Shown here: in pieces, positions 6,707 to 15,372 of the stretch
Position numbering within the stretch: the stretch's first letter is position 1
Layout of the letters: the number at the start of each line of letters is the position of its first letter
Source of the DNA: Hungatella hathewayi
Lineage (GTDB): Bacteria; Bacillota; Clostridia; Lachnospirales; Lachnospiraceae
NCBI GenBank assembly: GCA_025149285.1
Contig: CP102274.1
Span: forward strand, 1,255,501-1,319,500
Reading direction: 5' to 3'
Length of the DNA stretch: 64,000 nucleotides
Translations under genes and position numbers: made by a program
Notes under the pieces: model-generated
The model's input: the letters and a program-made list of their open reading frames with translations, nothing else
Databases searched by the model: none
What the model was told of the DNA's origin: nothing

Positions 6707-8955
6707 AGCTGAAAGAAAGGATCATTTTAAGTACTGCATTGATTGGAATAGGTTCTTTGTTCAACCTATATTTTACCGCATCACTGCATGGACTTATGTC
6801 TCGCCAGTACCGTACCCTGGTTTTATTGCCAATAGGAACATGCCTTTCGGGGCTTGCAGAACAGAGACAGCAACGCCTTCTGTTTCTGGCGTTTGAAGGT
6901 ATGATTCTTTTGGTGTGTTTGCTGTTCTTTATTCAAAACAGCCGGTCGTATCAGAGCGATCTTGTAAAGGTAACGGAGGATATTGAGACGCCGGTGGCTG
7001 TTGGACAGTACCAGCACGGGTCATCCCGGTGGTTGAGAGAGAAAGAAAAGGATCAGATATTTGATGTGTTCTGGCTGGATCCCTCTCATCCGGTAGTGAA
7101 GCAGTTGATAAGGACTGGGTTTGAAGGACTCGATTTTTTGAAAGGGCCAAATCATGGTAAGCAGGAAACAGAGAACGGAGTTCATTTAAAGGACAGAAGA
7201 AAGAATCCCGTTGTCGTTCCCATAGAAAAAAAGGAGACGAGAGAAAAGGCAATCGAAAAGAAAGGAGAAGAGGAAGGTTTTGAACTGGTCGATTATCAAT
7301 TTCAAACGGCGATTGAAAGGCAGGCAGCGCCGGAACCTCGAAAAGTACCGCAGTTAGAATGGGACAGAAAAGAGGATCCATACTGCCTTATGGATAGGGG
7401 AGGAATAGTAATTGGAATGAAAAAGGAAGGGGGAAGAGAGAAGATTCACTATATATCGGATGACAGCCATACCCTGACGATCGGAGCCACTCGTTCTGGA
7501 AAAACAAGAACTCTGGTTCTACAATCCATTTGCCTGATGGCGCTATCCGGAGAAAGTATGGTGATCAGTGATCCCAAAGCAGAACTTTATGAGTATACAT
7601 CGGCCTTTTTAGAAAAACTGAATTACGATGTGATCTGCCTTGATTTTAAGAATACGGAAAAAAGCAGTCGGTATAATTTATTGCAGCCAGTGATTGATGC
7701 AGTAAGCCGGGGAGACACGGAACATGCGCAGATGTATGCCTGGGATATCACGAATATCCTGGTAGGGGATAACACCAGCAATGAAAAAATCTGGGAGAAT
7801 GGAGAGAAATCAACGATTGCGGCAGCGATTCTCTGTGTGGTAATGGACAATGCCAGGAGGCCGGAATATCAGAATCTGACGAACGTCTACTGGTTTCTGG
7901 CTGAAATGTGTAAGACTGTGGGAAATAAAACTCCCATGCAGGAGTATGTGAAGCGCTTAAAGCCGGGGCATCCGGCCAGGGCGCTTTTATCAATTTCTGA
8001 TGTGGCACCCAGCAGAACCAAGGGAAGTTTTTATACCTCGGCGCTCACGACATTGCGGCTCTTTACGTCAAAGTCTATCTATTCGATTACCCATCGATCG
8101 GATCGTGATATTTCTGATTTGGGGAGAAAGAAACAGGTATTGTTCTTTATTTTGCCTGATGAAAAAACAACGTATTATCCGATTGCGAGCCTGATGGTTT
8201 CACAGTTGTATGAACTCTTAGTACATCAATCCGATGAACGCGGCGGCAGATTGAAAAATCGGGTGAATTTCATTATGGAGGAATTCGGCAATTTTACAAA
8301 GATTAACGATCTAACCAATAAATTAACTGTCGCGGCAGGAAGAGGATGCCGGTTTCACTTTTTCCTGCAAAGTTTCGAGCAATTGACAGAAAAATACAGC
8401 AAGGAGACGGCTTCTATCGTGAAATCTAACTGCCAGACGTGGGTATATTTACAGGCAGATGACAAGGAGACGCTATCTGAAATATGTGAGAAGCTGGGAA
8501 AATATACGACTTCAGCGTATCAGCTATCCAGTCAGCATGGAAGGTATGTCAATCCATCTACATCCAGCAGCATCAGTTTGGTTGCAAGAGATTTGTTGAC
8601 TACGGATGAAATCAGGCGGGTATCGAGGCCGTATCAGATTGTGGTATCCAGGGCCCATCCCGCCATGATGGTGTCGCCGGATTTATCGAAGTGGCAGTTT
8701 AATCGAATGTTGGGGCTGGATGATCAGGAGCACAATCGGAAAGTCAGGGAAGAACGGGAGCGGAAGCGTCCGATCATGACGGAAACAGGAGGTGAAATTC
8801 CGCTGTGGAATATTTGGATTTATTACGTCAAAGAACTACAAATGCAGGAGGGACGCCAGAGACAATTTGGTGAGGCTATGCCGGGAAGTCCCCTGTTTTC
8901 AGAAAAATTTATGAAGCGAGGAGGAAGTGCAGGAAACAATGAGGAAGACGATTAA
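6703..8955 (+). CDS. VirD4-type coupling protein (T4CP)
   Basis: A hexameric ATPase that would connect the relaxosome to the secretion channel at the membrane. Residues 1-80 have hydrophobic segments (LIGIGSLFNLYFTA and LLVCLLFFIQ) that anchor it. The P-loop GATRSGKT lies at residues 261-268 and the Walker B segment VNFIMEEFGNF starts at residue 521. The C-terminal LLTTDEIRRV block is typical of TraG/VirD4 proteins. At 750 residues it is somewhat longer than many Gram-positive homologues because of a charged linker (residues 130-230). It starts in a 4-base overlap with the preceding gene and overlaps the pilin-like gene that follows. Confidence 0.95.
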   Translation: MKLKERIILSTALIGIGSLFNLYFTASLHGLMSRQYRTLVLLPIGTCLSGLAEQRQQRLLFLAFEGMILLVCLLFFIQNSRSYQSDLVKVTEDIETPVAVGQYQHGSSRWLREKEKDQIFDVFWLDPSHPVVKQLIRTGFEGLDFLKGPNHGKQETENGVHLKDRRKNPVVVPIEKKETREKAIEKKGEEEGFELVDYQFQTAIERQAAPEPRKVPQLEWDRKEDPYCLMDRGGIVIGMKKEGGREKIHYISDDSHTLTIGATRSGKTRTLVLQSICLMALSGESMVISDPKAELYEYTSAFLEKLNYDVICLDFKNTEKSSRYNLLQPVIDAVSRGDTEHAQMYAWDITNILVGDNTSNEKIWENGEKSTIAAAILCVVMDNARRPEYQNLTNVYWFLAEMCKTVGNKTPMQEYVKRLKPGHPARALLSISDVAPSRTKGSFYTSALTTLRLFTSKSIYSITHRSDRDISDLGRKKQVLFFILPDEKTTYYPIASLMVSQLYELLVHQSDERGGRLKNRVNFIMEEFGNFTKINDLTNKLTVAAGRGCRFHFFLQSFEQLTEKYSKETASIVKSNCQTWVYLQADDKETLSEICEKLGKYTTSAYQLSSQHGRYVNPSTSSSISLVARDLLTTDEIRRVSRPYQIVVSRAHPAMMVSPDLSKWQFNRMLGLDDQEHNRKVREERERKRPIMTETGGEIPLWNIWIYYVKELQMQEGRQRQFGEAMPGSPLFSEKFMKRGGSAGNNEEDD

Positions 8956-9188
8956 AGAATGGAGCGAAAAAGCGGCGAAAGTCAGTATCATGGCTGCGCC
9001 GCTTTTTTTGACGAATACCATAACCGCGTATGCGACTGGCGGCATCAGCGACAGTAAACTAGCGACCGGTACGCAGCAGTTAATTCAGGACTTGACCACC
9101 TTTTTGATGGTGATAGCCCCCATTGTAACAGGGTTATTGATTATTTACTTTTGTATCCGCCGTTCTGCGGCTGACGAGATGGATCAGA
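8939..9188 (+). CDS. VirB2/TrbC-like pilin gene, exon 1 (split by group II intron)
   Basis: Exon 1 encodes a signal-like N-terminus (SIMAAPLFLTNTITAYA) followed by a first membrane segment (MVIAPIVTGLLIIYFCI) and ends in ...RRSAADEMDQ. The reading frame then runs into intron sequence and stops at 9211. Joining base 9188 to 11979 gives ...DEMDQ-KKWNNRIMV..., an in-frame protein of about 115 residues with a second membrane segment. Two membrane helices after a cleavable signal is the VirB2/TrbC pilin-like architecture. ATG 8939 is preferred over GTG 8927 because of AGGAAAC just upstream; both overlap the end of the VirD4 gene. Expression needs intron splicing. Confidence 0.7.
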
Positions 9189-11978
9189 GTGTAGCGACAC
9201 GTTGCTGCTAACAAACTTGTTTTGGGTGCAAGCCTAACACAAGGTAAAAACAGCGGAAAAGCAAATGCTTTTCTAACTGATATTCCGATGAGTGGAATGA
9301 GAGGGTAACGCCTTGAAACGCTCCCCTAATACTACGACAAAAGGGCGGTCTGCAAATTGACCTAACCCTGATGCAGCTCGTTGAAGTCGGCTGAATACAC
9401 TTGCTTTATTCGTGGTCAACATTAGAAACAACGGTAAGGCAAACGCAAACCAGAGGTGGTTGTGGGTGTTAGGTCGGGGGTCTATAAAATATCTATGGTG
9501 AGAATGTAGCGACAAGCTACTGACAAAAGTCCGAATGTAAGGGTCTAGACCATTAGGCGATGGAAAACGTCGCAGTCACTTTATTGTGATGTGTGTGGGG
9601 TAAAGTAAAAATTCTGGTTATGAAATTCCCTATATCGTTACAGGCGGTATCAAGCACACAGGCTCATAGGACAGCCTACGGATATATGCACAGATAGGAA
9701 TATCGGAACGTGGAAAGGTCGGAACGTGGAGCGGTTGCACGCATTGAAGCGTTGGCAAGGAAAGCAGTGTCACCAAAGGTGCTGTATAACTTGCTTTTAT
9801 CCGGCTGATAGAGCAGCCATAGTACCTGTGAAACCGTGAAAAAAGTAAGCGGTGGAGGGATGGGCTGTAGTCGTATTGCAATCTCAAATTTCTAATTACA
9901 CAATACGCAAAGGTTCGAGTATGACTAAAAAAGGCAAAATCCTATTCCAAGGAGATTAGCCGACTTTGAAAACCGAAGAGAAACCGAAAAAGCAAAAATT
10001 ACGCAATGCGGAATACTATAATTTCCAAGAAATTCAAGATGAACTGTATCAGCAAAGCAAGGTAAATCAGATATTCAAAAACCTTGTGGAAGTGATTGCA
10101 AGTGAAGAAAATATTAAGCTTGCTTACAGAAATATCAAGAAAAATAAGGGAAGTAAAACCGCAGGAACAGATGGGAAAACCATTAAACATTTAGCAAAAT
10201 GGCAAGACGAACGCTTAATCCAATTTGTGAGAAAGAAATTAGCATGGTATGAACCACAGGCAGTACGCAGGGTTGAAATACCAAAAGGCAATGGAAAAAC
10301 CCGCCCATTAGGGATACCGACAATCATGGACAGGCTGATACAACAGTGTATATTGCAGGTTTTAGAGCCGATTTGTGAAGCAAAATTTCATGAGCGGAGC
10401 AATGGCTTCAGACCAAACAGAAGCACCGAACACGCATTGGCACAGTGTTACAAATTCATGCAAGTGGACGGACTTCAATATGTAGTAGATATTGATATTC
10501 ATGGATTTTTCGACCACGTGAAGCATGGAAAACTGTTGAAACAGCTATGGACGTTGGGAATAAGGGACAAAAAGTTAATCAGTATTATTTCAGCAATGTT
10601 GAAAGCAGAGGTTGCAGGAATTGGTTTTCCAACCGAAGGAACACCGCAAGGAGGCATTATTTCGCCCCTGTTGTCTAATGTGGTGCTCAATGAACTGGAC
10701 TGGTGGATAACGAGTCAATGGGAAGAAATGAAGACCCATACCCATAAGGCTTACCACAGAAAAGATAATGGAAAACTTGATAAAGGCAAGCTATATACCA
10801 AACTGCGAAAAACAAATCTGAAAGAATGCTACATTGTCAGATATGCAGATGACTTCAAAATCTTTTGCCGTAACCGCAAGGACGCTGAAAAAATATTTGC
10901 TGCTACAAAATCATGGCTAAAGGATAGATTGGGTCTTGAAATAAGCAGGGAGAAGTCAAAAATTATGAACTTGAAGCGTCACTACTCCGAATTTGTGGGG
11001 TTCAAAATCAAGCTCCACAAAAATGGCAAAGAAAAGTCAGGGAAAGAAAAATATACCGTAAAATCTCACGTTGGAACAAAAGCGGCAAAGAAAATTAAAG
11101 AAAGAACCATAGCACTGATTAAGGAGATTCAGCGACCAAGTGGTGGAAAAACAGGGTACGAGGCAGTGTTAAACTATAACGCCTACGTTATCGGTATTCA
11201 CAATTATTACAGTAGTGCCACCCATGTATCGTTGGATTTCTCTCAAATTGCCTTTTCGGTCAAAAAGAGCTTAAAAGCAAGAATTAAGAAAGGGTTAAAG
11301 CAGACAGGGAAACATCTTCCCGAATGTATCAAAGAACGGTATGGAAAAAGCAAACAGCTAAAATATGTCCACAACACTGCCCTTGCCCCAATCAGCTTTA
11401 TACAGCATAAAAATCCGATGTTTAAGAAGCTGATAATCAATAAATACACGGTAGAGGGCAGGAATGAAATACACAAAAATCTGGAATGTGTGGATATGGA
11501 CATGCTTTTGTATCTCATGCGAAATCCAGTCATTGGGAGAAGCATTGAGTACAACGACAATCGTTTATCGCTTTATTCAGCGCAAAAGGGTAAATGTGCG
11601 GTAACAAAAGCAACATTGGAAATCGGCGATATGCACTGCCATCATAAAATCCCTACCTATTTGGGCGGAGGAGATGGCTACATGAACTTATCGTTGGTAA
11701 CAGTGGACGTTCACAGGCTTATCCATGCTGTCAACGCTGATGTTATTACAAAGTATCTTGAAAAGCTAAACCTTGACAATAAGCAACTCACGAAAGTGAA
11801 CAAATTCAGAGTTCTTGCAGGGCGTGAAATCATCTAAAACGAATTTCTTTAGGTTCAAAATTGTGTAGGTTAGTACAGGGATTGTCTACGATGGAAAGCC
11901 GAGTGATGGGAAACTGTCATGCTCGGTTTGGTGCGGGGGAAAAGCCGGAGATAAAATCAAAGGCTTACCTATCGCAAT
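9189..11978 (+). mobile_element. Group II intron 1
   Basis: A 2,790-base retroelement. The 5' end reads GTGTAGCGAC, a variant of the GUGCG consensus. Ribozyme domains I-III fill 9189-9965, and the intron-encoded protein lies in domain IV. A domain V-like hairpin with GGAAAC at its loop spans about 11896-11930. The 3' end ...ACCTATCGCAAT matches that of intron 2 almost base for base. Boundaries were set by this alignment and by the requirement that the VirB2-like frame is restored (codon a|aa). Short ORFs within 9212-9965 are ribozyme sequence, not genes. Confidence 0.88.
9966..11837 (+). CDS. ltrA: Group II intron reverse transcriptase/maturase (intron 1)
   Basis: A 623-residue intron-encoded protein. 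The RT domain spans about residues 50-340, with KNKGSKTAGTDG, GIPTIMDRLIQQ, GTPQGGIISPLLSN and the catalytic VRYADDFKIF. A maturase (X) region follows. The C-terminal HNH-type endonuclease domain shows DMHCHHKIPTYLGGGDGYMN and ends in HRLIHA; the CxxT/HH/N/H pattern is intact. It would help the intron fold and splice, then reverse-transcribe it into new target DNA. The start is TTG 9966, with AAGGAG at 9949-9954. All key residues are present, so the intron may be mobile. It is clearly related to the protein of intron 2 along its full length. Confidence 0.93.
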   Translation: MKTEEKPKKQKLRNAEYYNFQEIQDELYQQSKVNQIFKNLVEVIASEENIKLAYRNIKKNKGSKTAGTDGKTIKHLAKWQDERLIQFVRKKLAWYEPQAVRRVEIPKGNGKTRPLGIPTIMDRLIQQCILQVLEPICEAKFHERSNGFRPNRSTEHALAQCYKFMQVDGLQYVVDIDIHGFFDHVKHGKLLKQLWTLGIRDKKLISIISAMLKAEVAGIGFPTEGTPQGGIISPLLSNVVLNELDWWITSQWEEMKTHTHKAYHRKDNGKLDKGKLYTKLRKTNLKECYIVRYADDFKIFCRNRKDAEKIFAATKSWLKDRLGLEISREKSKIMNLKRHYSEFVGFKIKLHKNGKEKSGKEKYTVKSHVGTKAAKKIKERTIALIKEIQRPSGGKTGYEAVLNYNAYVIGIHNYYSSATHVSLDFSQIAFSVKKSLKARIKKGLKQTGKHLPECIKERYGKSKQLKYVHNTALAPISFIQHKNPMFKKLIINKYTVEGRNEIHKNLECVDMDMLLYLMRNPVIGRSIEYNDNRLSLYSAQKGKCAVTKATLEIGDMHCHHKIPTYLGGGDGYMNLSLVTVDVHRLIHAVNADVITKYLEKLNLDNKQLTKVNKFRVLAGREII

Positions 11979-12076
11979 AAAAATGGAACAACCGGATCAT
12001 GGTTGCGGTGGTTTCGTGCATAGGAGCTGTGTTAGGCAGCGCCACGTTAAATGTAATTATTGGTTATTATCAGTAA
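11979..12076 (+). CDS. VirB2/TrbC-like pilin gene, exon 2
   Basis: The 3' exon encodes KWNNRIMVAVVSCIGAVLGS plus the end of the second membrane helix and ends with TAA at 12074-12076. The first two bases complete a codon begun in exon 1. It has no start of its own. See exon 1 for function. Confidence 0.7.
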
Positions 12077-12097
12077 AAGAAAAGAGAGGAAATCATT

Positions 12098-12349
12098 ATG
12101 AGAAGATTAAATGAAAAAATGAACCAGATGTTAATTGCAGGCTATGTAAGAGGAATTCGGGTAAAAGAGAGGGTGTTTGAGACTCTTAAACAGAATACGG
12201 CGGAAGGATTCGTGGATACCGCGTTAAAAATTTTAATTAGTGTTGTCGTTGGAGCTTTGCTGCTGGCCGGACTGTATACGTTATTCAAAGATACCATCTT
12301 ACCTACCCTGCAATCTAAAATTCAAAACCTTTTTAACTACAACGGCTAA
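12098..12349 (+). CDS. DUF6133-like small membrane protein; candidate Flp-type pilin
   Basis: An 83-residue protein resembling the DUF6133 family. It has a basic N-terminus, then NTAEGFVDTALKIL, a hydrophobic helix (ISVVVGALLLAGLYTLF) and a short amphipathic tail (DTILPTLQSKIQNLF). Size and order match Flp pilins, which have a short leader, a hydrophobic helix with an acidic residue at +5, and a short tail. If the leader is cut after A35, D40 sits at +5. The same EG-aromatic-aliphatic-D pattern recurs in the protein at 22189. A prepilin peptidase is encoded 2 kb downstream. The pilin role is an inference; the family assignment is moderately sure. Confidence 0.65.
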   Translation: MRRLNEKMNQMLIAGYVRGIRVKERVFETLKQNTAEGFVDTALKILISVVVGALLLAGLYTLFKDTILPTLQSKIQNLFNYNG

Positions 12350-12371
12350 TTCAAAGATTGGAGTGATTTCA

Positions 12372-12647
12372 TTGAAAGTAACTGCAAGAATATCAAAAGG
12401 ATTTGAGCGGGCCGGACACCTAAAAGCGTATGCGACGCTTTGTCTGGCAGATTCTTTTCTGGTAACCGGTGTGCGTGTGGTAGAATGTGAAAACGGTTTG
12501 CGGGTGTTTATGCCAAGCACAAAGGATCCGGATGGAGAGTACCACGATGTATGTTTTCCGATTACACCCGATTGCCGTACCAGAATTGAAACAGCCGTTT
12601 TAAACGCATACGATTCTTTTATAAAGGAAACCGAAGGTGATGAATGA
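12372..12647 (+). CDS. spoVG: SpoVG-family protein
   Basis: A 91-residue protein starting at TTG 12372 (GGAG at 12360-12363). It shows the SpoVG fold pattern: an N-terminal beta strand KVTARI, LKAYATLCLADSFLVTGVRV, and the signature GLRVFMPS followed by the FPITPDCR segment. SpoVG proteins bind nucleic acids and modulate gene expression in Firmicutes. Copies inside conjugative elements are common and probably regulate transfer or act in single-strand handling. It lies between the candidate pilin and the VirB6-like gene in the same operon. Confidence 0.8.
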   Translation: MKVTARISKGFERAGHLKAYATLCLADSFLVTGVRVVECENGLRVFMPSTKDPDGEYHDVCFPITPDCRTRIETAVLNAYDSFIKETEGDE

Positions 12648-12677
12648 AACGTGGAGACAGGCAGGAGGTGAATCTAT

Positions 12678-13520
12678 TTGGAAGCGATCCTGCTTGCACT
12701 GCTGGTGGCCGTATTAAATGGGGCGATTGCATTTATTGACCAGATGTTGAATGACTTAATTCCCATGACACTCTATGCGGACCGCTATATGGTTGCCACG
12801 TCCGGTGGCAGCATGGTTACTGTGCTGTTCGATATTATGCTGGGATTCGGGATATCCATGATTGTCTTGAAATTTCTGAAAAAGGGATTTGAGTGCTATA
12901 TCATGTGGACTGATGGAGATCCAGACATGGAACCGGCCGGACTTATGATCCGGTTTGTAGAAGCAATCGTAGTTGCCGTCTGTTTTCCGCTTCTATATGG
13001 CTGGTTGGCAGGCATAGCAGAAGAGTTGATCAACCAGCTTCTTACGGGAGTCGGTGCTGCAACGAATTACAGCTGGCAGGCGTGGGTAGATGGAATGGCG
13101 TCATTGGGGCTTGTAACCGCTATTTTTGGCCTGATCTTTGTTATCTGTTATTTTATTCTGTATTTCCAGTTCCTGATGAGGGGACTGGAAATCATGATTT
13201 TACGGATTGGAATTCCGTTAGCCTGTGTCGGGCTTTTGGATAACGACAAGGGTGTATTTCGCAATTACATGATGAAGTTTTTTCAAAGCACTCTTGCTGT
13301 AGTAATCCAGATCAGTCTCTGCAAACTGGGAATAGGAATGATGTTGAACGTTGGGATCAATATGAATATCTTTTGGGGACTGGCCTGTCTGGTACTGGCT
13401 ATCAAAACGCCATCCTTTTTACGCGATTTCCTACTGGTAAACAGCGGTGGCGGAGGAGTCATTAACAATGTCTATCATTCTGTACGCCTGGCTGGAATGG
13501 TTCAGAAAATCAGAAAATAG
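12678..13520 (+). CDS. VirB6/TrbL-like channel protein (DUF6102-like)
   Basis: A 280-residue polytopic membrane protein with about six hydrophobic segments, including ILLALLVAVLNGAIAFI, AIFGLIFVICYFILYFQFL and a helix near residue 230. The central motif FLMRGLEIMILRIGIPLACV is typical of TrbL/VirB6 proteins, which form the inner-membrane platform of conjugative channels. The Gly-rich SGGGGVINNVYHSVR tail is conserved in the Clostridia version that I recall as DUF6102. The start is TTG 12678 with CAGGAGGTG upstream. Confidence 0.8.
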   Translation: MEAILLALLVAVLNGAIAFIDQMLNDLIPMTLYADRYMVATSGGSMVTVLFDIMLGFGISMIVLKFLKKGFECYIMWTDGDPDMEPAGLMIRFVEAIVVAVCFPLLYGWLAGIAEELINQLLTGVGAATNYSWQAWVDGMASLGLVTAIFGLIFVICYFILYFQFLMRGLEIMILRIGIPLACVGLLDNDKGVFRNYMMKFFQSTLAVVIQISLCKLGIGMMLNVGINMNIFWGLACLVLAIKTPSFLRDFLLVNSGGGGVINNVYHSVRLAGMVQKIRK

Positions 13521-13529
13521 GAGAGAGTC

Positions 13530-13742
13530 ATGGAGGTAACAATAGACGATTTATCTTTGTTTGTCATATCAATTATCCGGACGGGAGCTGCGCTGCGTTT
13601 TCTCTATTGTATGGTGCGGCTTTCGGGAGCAGAAGAAGAGGCAGGCCAATATCGAAAACGGTCGAAAAATACCGTTGTTTTCTGGATCATAGCAGAGTGC
13701 ATCTGGCAGTTAAAAGATATAGTACTATATTACTATACATAA
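13530..13742 (+). CDS. Small membrane protein of the conjugation operon
   Basis: 70 residues with two hydrophobic stretches (LSLFVISIIRTGAALRFLYCM and NTVVFWIIAECIWQL) joined by a charged loop containing GAEEEAGQYRKR. It starts nine bases after the VirB6-like gene with GGAGAGAG upstream. It may be a small T4SS or Tad subunit; no family is recognised. Confidence 0.6.
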   Translation: MEVTIDDLSLFVISIIRTGAALRFLYCMVRLSGAEEEAGQYRKRSKNTVVFWIIAECIWQLKDIVLYYYT

Positions 13743-13755
13743 ACGAAAAAGGCAG

Positions 13756-14079
13756 GTGGTTAATACGGAAACGCTGATTTTGTATATTCCAAGCGGCGTG
13801 AAATCGGAGAATGAATTGTTTAATGGGTTTGGAAAAAGAGAGCTTTTGCAGAGCATGGCAGGGGCTCTTTTTGGTTTTCTGGCTGCAGGAGCTGTCTGGT
13901 TGATTTTTAGAAATGTGGCAGCAACTGTGGTGACGATTTTAACCGGGATATTTGGCAGCGTTATGATGTGTACGAAGGATCAGAATAATCTGAGTGTGGC
14001 GGATCAAATCGTTAACATAATCCGTTTTTCGAGGAGTCAGCAGATCTATCCCTACCGTGCAATGCGCGAGTGGGGATAG
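13756..14079 (+). CDS. VirB3/PrgI-like protein
   Basis: A 107-residue protein with an N-terminal soluble strand (LILYIPSGVKSENELFNGFG), two adjacent membrane helices (GALFGFLAAGAVWLIF and VVTILTGIFGSVMM) and a short cytoplasmic tail ending in PYRAMREWG. This is the PrgI/VirB3 layout: a small inner-membrane subunit that works with VirB4. The start is uncertain. GTG 13756 has the AGGCAGG box almost touching it, so a slightly later start is possible. Confidence 0.7.
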   Translation: MVNTETLILYIPSGVKSENELFNGFGKRELLQSMAGALFGFLAAGAVWLIFRNVAATVVTILTGIFGSVMMCTKDQNNLSVADQIVNIIRFSRSQQIYPYRAMREWG

Positions 14080-14103
14080 AATAGGAAAAGGGAGTAGTGA
14101 GGT

Positions 14104-14496
14104 ATGGTTAAGAATTTAGTATTTTATGCGATACTCCTATATGCGTCGGTCAGGGATCATAAAACCCATACGGTTCCTGATTCTGTCCATGTGCTGATCT
14201 TATTGGCAGCAATTCCAGGGATTCGCTTGCTGTCTTCCCTGCTTGGATTTTTTCTTGTGCCGCTTCCATTTCTGGCAGCGGCCTTGAAAAAGCCTGATAG
14301 TATCGGTGGCGGAGACATTAAGCTGATGGCAGCCAGCGGTTTTTTCCTGGGCATGGAAAAGGGGATTGCTGCGGCAATCATAGGACTGACACTGGCTGTA
14401 TTAGTGCAGGGGGCATTCTTGAGAAATCGGAATGCCCCCTTTGCATTGATACCGTATTTAACAGCCGGATGTATGGCGGCAAGTTTAATTAATTGA
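14104..14496 (+). CDS. Prepilin peptidase, A24 family (TadV/CpaA-like)
   Basis: A 130-residue integral membrane aspartic protease that would cut leaders from type IVb/Flp prepilins. Catalytic aspartates are visible in VRDHKTHTVPD (D18) and in the signature GGGD (D71, within SIGGGDIKLMAASG). The size fits the short TadV/CpaA type, which lacks the N-methylation domain. GGGAGTAGTGAGGT precedes the ATG. Its presence implies that at least one product of this operon is a prepilin; candidates are at 12098, 22189 and 22598. Confidence 0.88.
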   Translation: MVKNLVFYAILLYASVRDHKTHTVPDSVHVLILLAAIPGIRLLSSLLGFFLVPLPFLAAALKKPDSIGGGDIKLMAASGFFLGMEKGIAAAIIGLTLAVLVQGAFLRNRNAPFALIPYLTAGCMAASLIN

Positions 14497-14510
14497 TGGA
14501 GGAATAGGTA

Positions 14511-15362
14511 ATGAAGAAATTTTTAAAAAACCGTATCATATTAGGATTGATTTGTATTGTGGTATCCCTTCTGATTTGTTTTGGGATTACCCCTATGTTT
14601 AACGATGCTTTGAAGTCGAAAGTGACTTTAGTTCGGGTGACCAAAGAAATCAGGACGGGAGAACAGATTACCGATAAAATGGTGACAAGTGTGGAAGCGG
14701 TGGGATATAATCTGCCCTCCAATGTGATTTACAAAATAGAGGAGGTAGTCGGAAAATACGCAAATGCAGATCTCTATAAAGGGGATTATATCTTAAAAAG
14801 CAAGCTGTCAGATACACCGATGCTTCGGAATGCGTATCTGAATAAACTAAATGGAGAAAATCGTGCGATATCTGTATCCATTAAATCCTTTGCTTCCGGC
14901 CTGTCGGGAAAACTGGAAGCCGGAGATATCGTATCTCTCATAGCGGCGGATGTGGGAAGCCAGAGGGAGACGCTTGTGTATCCGGAACTGCAGTATGTGG
15001 AAATCATAGCGACGACCGGGAGCAGCGGAAGCGATCAGAATGTACAGGAGCGTGGGAACGGGGAAGAAGAGGAACTGGCGTCAACGATTACGGTTTTAGC
15101 TTCGCCGGAGCAGTCCAGACTATTGGCGGAACTGGAGCAAACGGGAAAACTCCATGCCGCCCTGGTATTTCGGGGAGAGAGTACTCAGGCTCAAAAGTTT
15201 TTAGATGAGCAGGCATCGGTATTAAAAGAACTTTATCCAGAAGAGACAGAAGACCCCAAAAAGGATCGTGATGAGTCAGGAGGCACAGACGACCTTGGAG
15301 AATGGGCAAACCCAGAACTGGAACCGGCAGGAGATGCGGTAGTGGAAAATGAGCAGCAATGA
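14511..15362 (+). CDS. CpaB/RcpC-like SAF-domain protein (Tad pilus assembly)
   Basis: A single N-terminal membrane helix (ILGLICIVVSLLICFGI) is followed by a SAF domain at about residues 37-105 (TLVRVTKEIRTGEQITDKMV). A C-terminal region follows with the CpaB-like pattern GKLEAGDIVSLIA and STITVLASPEQSRLLAELEQ. CpaB family members sit in the periplasm or outside the membrane and stabilise the Flp pilus. Length 283 is normal. The last 40 residues are acidic and Pro/Gly-rich. The ribosome site is GGAGGAATAGG. Confidence 0.82.
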   Translation: MKKFLKNRIILGLICIVVSLLICFGITPMFNDALKSKVTLVRVTKEIRTGEQITDKMVTSVEAVGYNLPSNVIYKIEEVVGKYANADLYKGDYILKSKLSDTPMLRNAYLNKLNGENRAISVSIKSFASGLSGKLEAGDIVSLIAADVGSQRETLVYPELQYVEIIATTGSSGSDQNVQERGNGEEEELASTITVLASPEQSRLLAELEQTGKLHAALVFRGESTQAQKFLDEQASVLKELYPEETEDPKKDRDESGGTDDLGEWANPELEPAGDAVVENEQQ

Positions 15363-15372
15363 TGGAGGAAGT

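Noticed and set aside
9273..9887. Minus-strand ORFs inside intron 1
   Set aside because: They lie in the ribozyme part of the group II intron, whose sequence is constrained by RNA structure.
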